A DNA stretch of 64,000 bases, taken from positions 124,001-188,000 of the forward strand of contig SZXW01000010.1 of assembly GCA_005862285.1 (NCBI GenBank), written 5' to 3'. Positions 1-9,736 of this stretch are shown piece by piece. The notes beneath the pieces were generated by a model. That model saw only the letters and a list, made by a program, of their open reading frames with translations, was not told where the DNA came from and searched no databases. How positions within the stretch are numbered: position 1 is the first letter of the stretch; the number at the start of each line of letters is the position of its first letter. The translations under genes were made by a program, and so were the position numbers. This stretch comes from Chlorobium sp. GTDB taxonomy: Bacteria; Bacteroidota; Chlorobiia; Chlorobiales; Chlorobiaceae.

Positions 1-396
1 GGTACCGACGATATTCAATCCTGGAAACTTGGCACGCAGCTTGCTGGCCGCCTGATCGGCAATACCCGGGTTTCCGCCAAGAAAATAACTGTTCAGGCCG
101 GTGCCGGCTGATTTTTCACAAAGGGCGATCAGGAGATCGGAACCGCAGACCCTTTCGGGAAGGGGATTTTTTTTGATACGGCTGAGCCAGACGATTGGCA
201 TGCCGTCAGCATAGCTGAAAAGAGCCTGCTGATAGATCCTTCGCATCTCGGCATCATCCTGAATCATCACAAGATGATCGACATTCGGAGTGACAACGAG
301 ACCTTTTCTGCCCTGCCTCGCAGCATCGAGTACCTGTGAAACAGCCGCGGAAAATGTCACCTGGTCGAAAGATACATCGCAAAGTAGAGTCCGCAT
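1..396 (-). CDS. WecG/TagA/CpsF-family glycosyltransferase, partial
   Basis: This is the first 132 codons of a gene that runs off the left edge of the window. The start is the ATG at 396. The visible part carries family hallmarks: TPNVDHLVM near residue 38, the YADGMPIVW segment near residue 65, ERVCGSDLL near residue 82, and the start of the FLGGNPGIA motif near residue 111. Members transfer N-acetylmannosamine or a related sugar from a nucleotide donor to an undecaprenyl-diphosphate-linked sugar in cell-envelope polysaccharide synthesis. It follows the phosphatase gene on the same strand after about 140 bases, so it may have its own promoter. The exact sugar specificity cannot be read from the fragment. 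Confidence 0.85.
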   Translation of the reverse strand, partial: MRTLLCDVSFDQVTFSAAVSQVLDAARQGRKGLVVTPNVDHLVMIQDDAEMRRIYQQALFSYADGMPIVWLSRIKKNPLPERVCGSDLLIALCEKSAGTGLNSYFLGGNPGIADQAASKLRAKFPGLNIVGT

Positions 397-535
397 AGTT
401 CTAATGTTATGGATGTTTACCATTATCCATGAAACCGGACATGGCTGACATATGTTGAATTTTGCGTTTCGCTACTCCTTCACTTTTCCTTTTCTCGGCC
501 GGATATAAAAAACCTTTCTGACATGCCATCTCTAT

Positions 536-2197
536 TCAACCAATGGAAAAACCGGAATTTCCGATACGTATGACGATACAGGTAACATCATCGTCAAAGG
601 CCTCCCGCCGGGCAAACCCTGAGAGAGCCGCCTTGATTTCCTCGATCATCAGATGCGGCGGCTTTTCATGGTGCTTCTCGATCAGCTCGACAAGACGTTC
701 TTCGCCGAACATTGTATGATCAGGAGAGCAGCTCTCAGTGATTCCGTCGGAATAAAGAACAAGAATATCGTTCTCAAAAACCGGGTAAGCATGCACGGAA
801 TAGTCCTGCTCTCTGATCATACCCATCGGCATCTGTTCACCCTTCAGCAGCGAACAGCATCTGGTGGCGGCATGAAAATGAATGACCGGAGGATGTCCGC
901 AATCAACCATGGCAAGACTGCCCGACTCGAGGTCGAGACGCATGAACAGCATTGTCACGAAAGATCCGAGCTCCATTAGTTCCGTTATGCAGAGCTCATG
1001 AACTCCGGCAACGATGTCCTGTAGAAGGGGCAGATCGTTTTGAGAATATTTTTTTTGCGCAAGCACTTTAACAAAAAGTGTTTTGATGCCTGCACCGATC
1101 AGTGCAGAGTGAATGCCGTGACCCATGACATCACCAATGAGAATATCAACCTGACAATCGTTATAAACCACAAATTCGGTAAAATCACCGTCAAGATGAC
1201 CCGAGGGCATCATCAGCCTGCTGATGGAAGCTCCCTGGAAAGTCAAAGGCACCAGCCCCTGGAGAAGTTTCCTCTCGATTTCGGATTCCAGTTCCTTCTG
1301 CATGTTTTCGTAACGCATCCGGCTTTCTTCAGCCTCAACACGGGCCGTTATATCCCTGGCGATCAGAACGGTATGCCGTACTGAATCGATAAATACAGAT
1401 CCCCTGGAAATCTCGAGCGGTACGATAGTACCGTTTTTTCTCAATCCATTGATTTGCCAGATCAGGGATTCACCATTACCGGATGTATTCTCCAACATTG
1501 ATTTACAGATATCGAAAACATCGACCTCCCTGAATCCTGATGAAATAATATCGATCAGGCGCTGATCATCGTATTCATTACGATTGTAACCGAAAATGGA
1601 CTCGGCGGCATTGTTCCGGTAGATAATCCTGCCGTCAGGATTGATCATGAAAACGGCATCCTGTGCAGCATCGGTCATGGAGCGGAATTTTTCCTCGCTT
1701 CGCCTGAGATCCTGTGCCATAAGACTGAGGGCTTCATTTACCTTCAGCAGTTCCGAGTTTTTCCTCGAAATCTCATCAAACAGTTCTTCGCGTTCGGTTT
1801 TAAGACAATAATAGTCGATGGCATCATTGAGCACTTGCTTGAATGCTTCCGGATCGACCGGTTTCGGAACAAACCGGAACACCTCTCCTTTGTTTATGGA
1901 ATTGATGATCTGATCGAAATCCTGGGATCCGCTCAATATGAGACGGAGAACTTCGGGCTTGCGTTTCTTCACTTCGCTGATCAATTCCAGCCCATTCATT
2001 TCCGGCATGCGAAGATCGGAAACGACAATGGATATATCATTGCTTTCAAGCAATTCAAGCGCTTTCTGTCCGTTTTCCGCAAACATTTTCATGTAGGGTT
2101 CCCGCCGCAGAAAACGGTTCAGCGAACTGAGTATATCCAGTTCATCATCAACGAAAAGTATGGCGATTTCACTCCTGTCCTTCATGCGTCCAGTCAC
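536..2197 (-). CDS. response regulator with PAS and PP2C/SpoIIE phosphatase output
   Basis: A 553-residue cytoplasmic signalling protein. Residues 11-125 form a receiver domain with the acidic pocket VDDE and a phosphoacceptor aspartate in VVSDLRMP (about D61). Residues 165-290 form a PAS domain, followed by a short coiled coil. The last 240 residues are a PP2C/RsbU-like serine phosphatase, shown by GDVMGHGIHSAL, DCGHPP, LYSDGITES and FDDDVTCIV, which supply the metal-binding aspartates. The gene overlaps the end of the upstream histidine kinase gene by 29 bases; a second ATG at 2185 would shorten the overlap. Phosphorylation of the receiver probably controls the phosphatase. RsbU-type enzymes usually act on anti-sigma-factor antagonists, but no such partner is visible here. 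Confidence 0.9.
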   Translation of the reverse strand: MTGRMKDRSEIAILFVDDELDILSSLNRFLRREPYMKMFAENGQKALELLESNDISIVVSDLRMPEMNGLELISEVKKRKPEVLRLILSGSQDFDQIINSINKGEVFRFVPKPVDPEAFKQVLNDAIDYYCLKTEREELFDEISRKNSELLKVNEALSLMAQDLRRSEEKFRSMTDAAQDAVFMINPDGRIIYRNNAAESIFGYNRNEYDDQRLIDIISSGFREVDVFDICKSMLENTSGNGESLIWQINGLRKNGTIVPLEISRGSVFIDSVRHTVLIARDITARVEAEESRMRYENMQKELESEIERKLLQGLVPLTFQGASISRLMMPSGHLDGDFTEFVVYNDCQVDILIGDVMGHGIHSALIGAGIKTLFVKVLAQKKYSQNDLPLLQDIVAGVHELCITELMELGSFVTMLFMRLDLESGSLAMVDCGHPPVIHFHAATRCCSLLKGEQMPMGMIREQDYSVHAYPVFENDILVLYSDGITESCSPDHTMFGEERLVELIEKHHEKPPHLMIEEIKAALSGFARREAFDDDVTCIVIRIGNSGFSIG

Positions 2198-4226
2198 TTG
2201 CTGTTTGTTTCAAAGGAAGCATAATCGTAAAAACCGTCCCTCCCTCCGGAGGACAGGCTGCATCGATTTTTCCATTATGTTTCTGTACTATTATGTCAAA
2301 TGAGATACTGAGACCAAGTCCGGTGCCTTTTCCCGGTTCTTTGGTAGTGAAAAAAGGCTCGAATATGCGCCGCATGATATCCTCTGGAATTCCGGGCCCG
2401 TCATCAGTTATGGAACAGTATACTCGTTCATTATCATGCCAGGAATGAATCTTTATGATACCTTTTGAACTCCTCCGCTGTGACGCAATTGCATGGGCGC
2501 TGTTGATGACAAGATTCAGAAAAACCTGATTGATCTGTTCAGGATTACAGGGAACAGGGGGCAATTCTTCAAGGTCGGTTTCCACTTCCGCATAATACCG
2601 GTATTCATTTCTTGCAATGACAAGCGTGTCCCTGATTCCCCGGTTGATATCAAATGAAACCATTTCATTGGCAGCATGCCGGAATGAAAAGTTCCTCATG
2701 CTTTCGATGATGGTTGTAATGCGGTCAAAACCGTTTTTTGACTCCGAAAAGATCTTTGGAATATCTTCAAGAAGAGAATCGATGGAAAGATCGCCTTCTT
2801 TCCTGTGAAGCTGTTTCAGGTTATCATCGACACCATGTAATATTTCGATTTTTTTTACAGCATCACGGTAACTCTCGAGAATTGACTGGAGGTCTTCGAT
2901 ATCTTCCTGAAGTGCCGCAAAATTGATTCTGACAAAATTGATCGGATTGTTCAGCTCATGAGCCAGTCCGGCGGCAAGCTGGCCGATAGACGCGAGCTTT
3001 TCCTGCAGGACCATCTGGTGATGTGTTTTTGCAAGCTCTTTGGTCCGTTCCTCGACTTTCTGTTCCAGCGTCTGATTAAGATGCTGCAGTTTCTCCTCGA
3101 TCTGCCGGCGGGCCGTGATATCAAGAACTATTCCACGAATACCGACAGTTTTGCCGTCCCTGATAATACGGGATGTAAAGACAAGAATCGGGAATGTGGT
3201 TCCGTCACTTTTAAGTGCTGAATATTCATGAGTTTCAAAAGGAACCCCTTTAAGGCGGCTTTCAATATTTTGCCTTACCCGTTCCCTTTCCCCGGGAGCG
3301 AACAACGAGAGGCAGGAAACTCCTTGTTCGAAATCCTCATTTGTATATCCGAACAACTCAAAACCGAGCCGGTTGGTATAGGTTATCATACCTGTGGGAT
3401 CGCATTCAAAAACAGGCTGTGGAAGAAGGTCGGCAAGTTCCTGGAACCGCTTCTCACTTTCAGCGAGAGCTTCCTTTTCCTTTTTGCGTTGGGTAATATC
3501 CTGCTTGATTCCGAGAAAGTGGGAAATCTTGCCGGAATGGTCGGTAATCGGACTTACCGTAGCAAACTCCCAGAACAGCTCACCGTTTTTTTTTCTGTTT
3601 ATGAATTCTCCTTCCCAGACTTTACCGGACGCGATGGTTTTCCAGAATCTGCCGTAAAACTTTGCATTATGTTTGCCGGAAGAAAGTAGCTGCATTCCTT
3701 TCCCTTTCGCTTCTTCCTCGGTATACCCTGAAACTGCTGTAAAAGAAGGATTGACATATTCTATTTTTCCCATCGGATCGGTAATGACAATTGACAACGG
3801 GCTCTGGATCGTCGCCGCAGAAAACAGTTTTACCTGCTCACGAAGTGCCTGCTCACTGAGAGCGTTTTTAATTGTGACTGCAAGCCTGTCCGGATCGATC
3901 GGTTTCAGGAGAAATTCATATGCTCCCATCTTCAGTGATTCGATAGCCTGCTCGATATCACTCGATCCAGAAATCATGATCACCGGAAGAGAGAAGTGAT
4001 GCTCCTGCAGGTAAGAAAGAACTTCCATTCCGCTTTTTTTCGGCATATGTATATCGAGAAGCAGCAAAGAAACATCATGGCTGTTCAGCATTTCAATGCA
4101 GCTCTCACCGTTATCAGCCACAAGAGGCTCATAGCCGAGTTTTTTAACAATATGGGCTGTGGAAATGCGTATCAGATCGCTGTCATCAACAACAAGAACT
4201 TTGGCATTTTCTTCTGAAGCCGGCAT
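2169..4226 (-). CDS. hybrid sensor histidine kinase (receiver-PAS-PAS-HisKA-HATPase)
   Basis: A 685-residue soluble kinase without membrane segments. Residues 8-122 are an N-terminal receiver with phosphoacceptor D58 in LLLLDIHMP. Two PAS domains follow (about 140-255 and 262-385), both ending in the DIT motif typical of PAS/PAC. A coiled coil leads to the phosphorylated histidine in LAHELNNP, and the ATPase domain shows NLVINSAHAI (N box), DDGPGIPE (G1) and GTGLGLSIS (G2). The N-terminal receiver suggests it takes phosphate from, or is gated by, another kinase. It sits upstream of and overlaps the PP2C response regulator, so the two very probably form one pathway. The signal sensed is unknown. 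Confidence 0.92.
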   Translation of the reverse strand: MPASEENAKVLVVDDSDLIRISTAHIVKKLGYEPLVADNGESCIEMLNSHDVSLLLLDIHMPKKSGMEVLSYLQEHHFSLPVIMISGSSDIEQAIESLKMGAYEFLLKPIDPDRLAVTIKNALSEQALREQVKLFSAATIQSPLSIVITDPMGKIEYVNPSFTAVSGYTEEEAKGKGMQLLSSGKHNAKFYGRFWKTIASGKVWEGEFINRKKNGELFWEFATVSPITDHSGKISHFLGIKQDITQRKKEKEALAESEKRFQELADLLPQPVFECDPTGMITYTNRLGFELFGYTNEDFEQGVSCLSLFAPGERERVRQNIESRLKGVPFETHEYSALKSDGTTFPILVFTSRIIRDGKTVGIRGIVLDITARRQIEEKLQHLNQTLEQKVEERTKELAKTHHQMVLQEKLASIGQLAAGLAHELNNPINFVRINFAALQEDIEDLQSILESYRDAVKKIEILHGVDDNLKQLHRKEGDLSIDSLLEDIPKIFSESKNGFDRITTIIESMRNFSFRHAANEMVSFDINRGIRDTLVIARNEYRYYAEVETDLEELPPVPCNPEQINQVFLNLVINSAHAIASQRRSSKGIIKIHSWHDNERVYCSITDDGPGIPEDIMRRIFEPFFTTKEPGKGTGLGLSISFDIIVQKHNGKIDAACPPEGGTVFTIMLPLKQTASDWTHEGQE

Positions 4227-4495
4227 ATTATTTACTGAATCGGGGTTGTCATAAATTGAAGACGGGGGAATTATGACGTCACTTAAATATAAGGATAATC
4301 CAGTTATATTGCATTTAAAGATCGCAATATTTTAAGCCGATTTAAATGGTTCACCAGGCCACTGAACTATATGCTCACCGCATCAGGCCCGATTCTCCAT
4401 TTATGAATATTTTTTCGATATCATTTCACGTTTTCCTGCTTTGTATCAATGATCAGGTGTAAAACAGAAAACATCAATCAAACCTTCATCCTGGA

Positions 4496-4915
4496 ATGAA
4501 ATCATATCACAAGGAACTCTGGCTGGACGTACCGGCAAGAATGGATTTTATAAATATCACGCGCGATGTTGAGCAAGCACTGAGGGAAAGCGGCATACAG
4601 GAAGGCCTCTGCCTGGTGAACGCCATGCACATTACCGCCTCGGTGTTCATCAATGACGACGAACCCGGTCTTCACCAGGACTACAAACGATGGCTCGAGG
4701 AGCTTGCGCCGCATGAACCGGTAAGCCGTTACCTCCACAACAGGACAGGAGAAGACAATGGCGACGCTCACCACAAGCGCCAGATCATGGGACGGGAAGT
4801 CGTCGTTGCGGTAACCAAAGGAAAACTGCATTTCGGCACCTGGGAACAGATATTTTACGGCGAGTTCGACGGAAGAAGAAGAAAGCGCGTGCTGATTAAA
4901 ATCATCGGAGAGTAA
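4496..4915 (+). CDS. YjbQ family protein (UPF0047)
   Basis: A 139-residue protein matching the YjbQ/UPF0047 family over its full length. Diagnostic pieces are the N-terminal TRDVEQAL region, [14 protein letters not shown] in the middle, and the C-terminal [18 protein letters not shown] stretch. The histidines in [14 protein letters not shown] fit the conserved metal site. Some members have weak thiamine-phosphate synthase activity in vitro, but the physiological role is not settled. The gene is single and convergent with glnN, sharing the palindromic terminator just downstream. The 270 bases upstream separate it from the divergent kinase gene. Confidence 0.88.
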   Translation: MKSYHKELWLDVPARMDFINITRDVEQALRESGIQEGLCLVNAMHITASVFINDDEPGLHQDYKRWLEELAPHEPVSRYLHNRTGEDNGDAHHKRQIMGREVVVAVTKGKLHFGTWEQIFYGEFDGRRRKRVLIKIIGE

Positions 4916-4940
4916 GTGCAATTATACAGATATACATGAA

Positions 4941-4964
4941 AAAAGCCCGCAGCTGCGGGCTTTT
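4941..4964. terminator. bidirectional rho-independent terminator
   Basis: A perfect palindrome with the core GCCCGCAGCTGCGGGC is flanked by A runs on the left and T runs on the right. It lies between the convergent yjbQ-type gene and glnN and can terminate both. Confidence 0.85.
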
Positions 4965-4996
4965 TTCGCTGTAATGCTGTCAATTCAAAGAACCAT

Positions 4997-7183
4997 TCAG
5001 TGCTCGAAAAGCATTTCAAGGTAGGTCGGAAGCTGCCAGCGGCTGCGGTCGACCATAAGTTCGAGCCTGTCGGCAACCTCGCGAACGCTGACCATGTGAG
5101 GCAACAGTGTTTCAACACAGAAGTCGGCTTTTTCGAACTCGGTATCGAAGCTTTCGATCTTCTCTACCAGCTCGTCGAGCTCTGAGGTAAGATCGATCAG
5201 TTCGGAAAGACCTTCGGCCAGGTTTTTGAGATGATTTGCCTGGCTTGATACCGCAGCTTCGCTGAGACCGATGGCTTCAGAAGCTGCAAGAAGGTTGTTG
5301 AACGAATTGCCGATATCGCCCTGGTACTCGGAAATATCAGGAATGACAATAGTCTTGAGCATGAGCTGCAGCGTGCGGGCTTCGATATCGATACCCTTGA
5401 TGTAGCGCTCGAGGCGGATATGCAGACGAGAATGGATCTCCTCTTCGGTAAGAACACCGTATTTCACGAACATTGCCCTGACGTCGGCTTTCTCGAGGGT
5501 ACGGAGAGCCTGCGGGGTGTTCTTCATGTTCGGAAGACCCCTTTCCCTGGCAGCTGACTGCAGCGCTTCGCTGTAGTTGTCGCCCGGATAGCGGATATCC
5601 CTGGTGGCGGTTATGCCTTCACGAAGGGCTTCGAGGATTGCGGAATCCCGGTCCTTCCCTGCAGCGATTTTCGCTTCGATCGCTTCGGCAACTTCGTCGA
5701 TCGCTTCGGCCATCAGTGTGTTGAGCACCATGTTCGGCACGGAAGGCGACTGTGAGGAACCAACGGCGCGGAACTCGAATTTGTTTCCGGTGAAAGCGAA
5801 CGGCGAAGTCCTGTTGCGGTCGGTGTAATCCTTGTTGAGCGAAGGCACCTGTGAAAGCCCGAGGTCGAGGAACTGCTTCTCTGTTTTCAGATCGGTCTTG
5901 CCGCTTTCGATAGCATCGAGCACGTTCTCGAGCAGTTCGCCGAGGAAGACGGTCACGACAGCCGGAGGGGCTTCGTTCGCACCGAGGCGGTGGTCGTTGC
6001 CGATGCTGGCAATGGACATCCTGAGAACGTCAGCTCTCTTGTGTACACCTTTGAGAACTGCGACGAGGAAGACGAGGAACTGGATGTTCTCGGCCGGAGT
6101 ATCGCCCGGATCGAGCAGGTTAACACCAGTGTTGGTGCCGATCGACCAGTTGTTGTGCTTGCCGGAGCCGTTGATGCCTGCAAAAGGTTTTTCAAACAAG
6201 AGAAGAGCGAATCCTTTCTTGTCGGCTACCTTGCGCATGACCTCCATCGTGAGCAGGTTGTGGTCTACCGCGATGTTCGCCTCTTCGAAGATCGGAGCGA
6301 TTTCGAACTGGTGCGGAGCAACCTCGTTGTGGCGGGTCTTGGCAGGGATACCGAGCAGATAAAGCTCCTGTTCGACTTCCTGCATGAACTCGAGCACGCG
6401 GTCGGGAATGGCGCCGAAGTAATGGTCTTCGAGCTGCTGGCCTTTCGGCGGAAGTGCACCGAGAAGAGTACGGCCAGTCATCACGAGGTCAGGACGCTGG
6501 GTGTAGAATTTCTTGTCAATAAGAAAATACTCCTGCTCGCATCCGCAGAAAGTCTTCACGCGGGAAACACCGTTGACGCCGAGAATTTCGAGAAGCCTGA
6601 TGGCAGACTTGCTGACCGCATCCATAGAACGGAGAAGCGGGGTCTTTGAGTCGAGGGCTTCACCATGATAGGAGATGAAGACTGTCGGAATACAAAGCGT
6701 AAGGTTGTTACCACCCTTCATGAGGAATGCCGGGCTCGAAGGGTCCCATGCGGTATATCCGCGGGCTTCGAATGTGGTGCGCATACCACCTGAAGGAAAA
6801 CTGGATGCGTCAGGCTCACCCTGAATAAGCTGCTCGCCGGAAAAACGCTCGATCGGGGTACCGTCACGGTCTATCGAAAGGAATGCGTCGTGTTTCTCGG
6901 CCGTTGAACCGGTCATCGGCTGGAACCAGTGAGTGTAATGGGTTGCACCCTGCTCCATCGCCCACTCCTTCATACCATGGGCAACAACGCCTGCGATTGA
7001 TTCTGGAATCTTTTTTCCCGCCTTGATAGTATCCTGCAATGCCACGAAAACTTCTTTCGGAAGCCTTGCACGCATGGCCTTATGGTCAAATGTCAATGAC
7101 CCGTAGTAGGCGGAAACCGGAACTTTACTTTCACTGCTCAAGTGAACCTCCTTGTTTTTTTGCATGATTTGGTGTTTTGACAA
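4997..7183 (-). CDS. glnN: glutamine synthetase type III
   Basis: A 728-residue enzyme, the usual size for the type III (GlnN/GlnA3) family and far longer than type I. It makes glutamine from glutamate, ammonia and ATP in the cytoplasm. Visible motifs include the glutamate-binding CGCEQEYFLID, the ATP/metal segment INGSGKHNNWSIG, and RTSPFAFTGNKFEFRAVGSSQS split over residues near 470, with C-terminal helices typical of GSIII. It lies 31 bases behind an Lrp/AsnC-type regulator gene on the same strand, so the two are probably cotranscribed. The context suggests nitrogen-dependent or amino-acid-dependent control. Confidence 0.95.
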   Translation of the reverse strand: MSKHQIMQKNKEVHLSSESKVPVSAYYGSLTFDHKAMRARLPKEVFVALQDTIKAGKKIPESIAGVVAHGMKEWAMEQGATHYTHWFQPMTGSTAEKHDAFLSIDRDGTPIERFSGEQLIQGEPDASSFPSGGMRTTFEARGYTAWDPSSPAFLMKGGNNLTLCIPTVFISYHGEALDSKTPLLRSMDAVSKSAIRLLEILGVNGVSRVKTFCGCEQEYFLIDKKFYTQRPDLVMTGRTLLGALPPKGQQLEDHYFGAIPDRVLEFMQEVEQELYLLGIPAKTRHNEVAPHQFEIAPIFEEANIAVDHNLLTMEVMRKVADKKGFALLLFEKPFAGINGSGKHNNWSIGTNTGVNLLDPGDTPAENIQFLVFLVAVLKGVHKRADVLRMSIASIGNDHRLGANEAPPAVVTVFLGELLENVLDAIESGKTDLKTEKQFLDLGLSQVPSLNKDYTDRNRTSPFAFTGNKFEFRAVGSSQSPSVPNMVLNTLMAEAIDEVAEAIEAKIAAGKDRDSAILEALREGITATRDIRYPGDNYSEALQSAARERGLPNMKNTPQALRTLEKADVRAMFVKYGVLTEEEIHSRLHIRLERYIKGIDIEARTLQLMLKTIVIPDISEYQGDIGNSFNNLLAASEAIGLSEAAVSSQANHLKNLAEGLSELIDLTSELDELVEKIESFDTEFEKADFCVETLLPHMVSVREVADRLELMVDRSRWQLPTYLEMLFEH

Positions 7184-7214
7184 CGAATAATGTTCAGAAT
7201 ATCGGGATAATCAG

Positions 7215-7742
7215 TTATTGCTTCCTTGACCGCTTTTCTTCGAAGGTGATCAGTACCTGCCGGTCCTGAAGATTGTTGCGAACGATTTCAGAGCTGATCT
7301 TGTTTTTCTTTTTCAATTGCGACAGAACAAAACTGGTATTGGTGCCAAGCACGCCCGGCCAGCTCTGGATCCTTGAAAGAAAGCTTTCGAGAGAAGAGGT
7401 ATTGTGGGTCATGACCTTGAGGATATGTGAACCTTCACCGGTAACGGAATAACACTCCATGATCTCATCCTCTTTCATGACATGTTCCATGAAAGATTTG
7501 TAGTGTTTGGAAGAATCAATCCTGACCCTGATAAATGCCTGAATATCAAAACCAAGCTGCCGTTCGTCGACCTCCATGGTAAAACCCTTGATGATATTGC
7601 TCTTCTGAAGCTTGTCAAGGCGCTCGCTGACTGATGGGATTGAAAGACCGACTATTTCTGCAAGCTCACTTAATCGGACCCTTCCGTTTTCACCCAGGGA
7701 CTCGATAATTTTCAGGTCGATAAGATCGAGATGTCCGGACAT
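7215..7742 (-). CDS. Lrp/AsnC family transcriptional regulator
   Basis: A 175-residue regulator. The first 60 residues form the Lrp helix-turn-helix (DLKIIESLGENGRVRLSEL, then VGLSIPSVSERLDKL). The rest is the RAM/AsnC ligand-binding domain, with ECYSVTGEGSHILKV as its core. About 25 extra residues at the C-terminus are rich in lysine and arginine. It directly precedes glnN, so regulation of glutamine synthetase by an amino acid or 2-oxoglutarate-related effector is a reasonable inference. An AT-rich inverted repeat just upstream (7771-7821) is a candidate autoregulatory site. Confidence 0.92.
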   Translation of the reverse strand: MSGHLDLIDLKIIESLGENGRVRLSELAEIVGLSIPSVSERLDKLQKSNIIKGFTMEVDERQLGFDIQAFIRVRIDSSKHYKSFMEHVMKEDEIMECYSVTGEGSHILKVMTHNTSSLESFLSRIQSWPGVLGTNTSFVLSQLKKKNKISSEIVRNNLQDRQVLITFEEKRSRKQ

Positions 7743-7770
7743 ACGAGGTTTGATTTTGATTTTTTTTTTG

Positions 7771-7821
7771 TTGATTATTACTTATTTGTAAGAAATAAAC
7801 ATTTATTTTCTTAATAATCAA
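7771..7821 (-). promoter_or_regulatory. inverted repeat upstream of the Lrp-type gene, candidate operator
   Basis: The arms TTGATTATTA and TAATAATCAA are exact reverse complements separated by 31 bases. Between them lies a second near-palindrome, AAGAAATAAA and TTTATTTTCTT. The block starts 29 bases upstream of the regulator start codon, within very AT-rich DNA, as expected for an Lrp-type operator that bends DNA. Confidence 0.5.
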
Positions 7822-7994
7822 AAACTATTTTGCGTTTTTCTTAAATATTTAAGGGATCAAATCGTTTTTAACCGCATTACTTACGATATCGAAATATTTT
7901 GCCGATTCTTATCTTTTTTTTAATTCTCATGATACAGTCTTGACATGCATCAAGCTGGATAAGCCGTTATCAATAAAAAATTTATCATTGTTAC

Positions 7995-8186
7995 ATGCCC
8001 CAGGTAAATAAGACCATTGAACCCCGCATCAATACCGACAAACCGTTTGAAACAGGCCATATACCGCAACTCCCTGTCCGTTCGGCTGTCGAAGACCTGC
8101 ACTTCATTTTCCGGGAATCCCTAAAACTCGGCATGAACATGCTTTCGGAAGTCGACAGGATGGTTAAGAAACTGAAAGGCGACTGA
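7995..8186 (+). CDS. small hypothetical protein (63 aa)
   Basis: A possible 63-residue protein starting at the ATG at 7995. The N-terminal half is polar and proline-containing; the C-terminal half (from about residue 30) reads as an amphipathic helix ending in VKKLKGD. No domain is recognised. The opposite strand is also open over most of this stretch, and there is no strong ribosome-binding site, so it is only moderately supported. It is isolated between the Lrp-type gene (divergent) and crtQ. Confidence 0.45.
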   Translation: MPQVNKTIEPRINTDKPFETGHIPQLPVRSAVEDLHFIFRESLKLGMNMLSEVDRMVKKLKGD

Positions 8187-8304
8187 GCACCCTTTCTAAG
8201 CATACATCTCCCCTTTACCCGCCCGCTTTCGTTATCGGATCATCATTACGTATATTACCGCCATTACCAAATCAGCGAATATTAATTACAAATCTTGTGC
8301 AACG

Positions 8305-9669
8305 GTGAAAGTAGCGATCTTCGGTGCCGGAGTTGCCGGTCTCAGCGCAGCAATAGAACTCGTGGACCGTGGCCATTCGGTTGAGATTTATGAAAAAAGG
8401 AAAATTCTCGGCGGAAAAGTTTCTGTATGGAAGGATAATGATGGCGATTCCATAGAGTCCGGCCTGCACATTGTATTCGGGGGGTACGACCAGCTGCAGA
8501 AATACCTGACAAAAATCGGGGCGGAAAACAACTACCAGTGGAAAGAGCATGCACTGATCTACGCCGAACCTGACGGCAGACAGTCTTTCTTCAGAAAGGC
8601 GAACCTGCCAAGCCCCTGGGCTGAAGTTGTCGGAGGACTGCAGACCGATTTTCTCACCATGTGGGATAAAATATCCCTCATCAAAGGTCTCTATCCGGCA
8701 CTTGCAGGCAACGAAGAGTACTTCCGGAGCCAGGACCACATGACATATGCTGAATGGCACCGGATGAGAGGCGCCTCGGAACATTCGCTTGAAAAACTGT
8801 GGAGGGCGATCGCGCTTGCCATGAACTTCATCGAACCGAACGTCATCAGCGCCCGTCCGATGATTACCATCTTCAAATATTTCGGTACTGATTACGCTGC
8901 CACCAAATTCGGATTCTTCCGCAAGAACCCTGGAGAATCGATGATCGAGCCCATGCGCCGATATATCCAGAGCAGAGGCGGACGAATTTTCGTCGATGCA
9001 AGGCTCGGCAGATTGGAGCTGGAGGAGAATGGTTCCGTCAAATCAGCGATTTTCAGCGACGGCCAGAAAATCGAGGCTGACGCCTATATCTCCGCCCTGC
9101 CGGTACATAGTCTGAAGAAAATCCTTCCGGCACCCTGGCTCGCCCACGATTATTTCCTGAACCTCCATCAGTTCACCGGCAGTCCGGTGGCAAACTGCCA
9201 GCTGTGGTTCGACCGGAAAATAACCGATACCGACAACCTGATGTTTTCACAGGGCACGATTTTCGCGACGTTTGCCGACGTTTCCCTCACCTGTCCCGAT
9301 GATTTCCAGAAAGGGAACGGCACAGCGAACGGAGGAAGCGTCATGAGCCTTGTGCTTGCGCCTGCACATCAGCTTATGGACCTTCCGAACGATGTCATCA
9401 TCCGGCTTGTGATGAAGGACATCCACAACCGGTTCCCGTTGTCGAGGAACGCGAAACTACTGAAATCGACCCTTGTCAAAATTCCTCAGTCGGTTTACAA
9501 GGCAGTCCCGGATGTCGACAAGTTCAGACCGGATCAGATAAGCCCTGTGAGCAACTTTTTCCTTGCCGGTGATTATACCGACCAGCACTACCTCGCCTCG
9601 ATGGAAGGCGCCGCACTGAGCGGAAAACTTGCAGCCGAAAAGCTTGTATCGAAGCTCGGAAAAAGATAA
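8305..9669 (+). CDS. crtQ: CrtP/CrtQ-type carotene desaturase, likely zeta-carotene desaturase
   Basis: A 454-residue FAD enzyme of the plant/cyanobacterial-type desaturase family. The dinucleotide-binding motif is at the extreme N-terminus (VAIFGAGVAGLSAAIEL, then GGKVSVW), and the C-terminal FAD-contact motif NFFLAGDYTDQHYLASMEGA is present. In green sulfur bacteria this family desaturates phytoene or zeta-carotene on the way to lycopene. The choice of CrtQ over CrtP rests on overall resemblance and on neighbours (chlorosome and bch genes nearby), not on a decisive residue. The start is a GTG at 8305 that places the FAD motif directly at the N-terminus; no clear ribosome-binding site precedes it. 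Confidence 0.85.
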   Translation: MKVAIFGAGVAGLSAAIELVDRGHSVEIYEKRKILGGKVSVWKDNDGDSIESGLHIVFGGYDQLQKYLTKIGAENNYQWKEHALIYAEPDGRQSFFRKANLPSPWAEVVGGLQTDFLTMWDKISLIKGLYPALAGNEEYFRSQDHMTYAEWHRMRGASEHSLEKLWRAIALAMNFIEPNVISARPMITIFKYFGTDYAATKFGFFRKNPGESMIEPMRRYIQSRGGRIFVDARLGRLELEENGSVKSAIFSDGQKIEADAYISALPVHSLKKILPAPWLAHDYFLNLHQFTGSPVANCQLWFDRKITDTDNLMFSQGTIFATFADVSLTCPDDFQKGNGTANGGSVMSLVLAPAHQLMDLPNDVIIRLVMKDIHNRFPLSRNAKLLKSTLVKIPQSVYKAVPDVDKFRPDQISPVSNFFLAGDYTDQHYLASMEGAALSGKLAAEKLVSKLGKR

Positions 9670-9736
9670 AACATGAACGATTTCCGGCGGATGTGCGGTT
9701 AGTCCACTGAAAGCTTTAACGTAACTTCATGTACCA

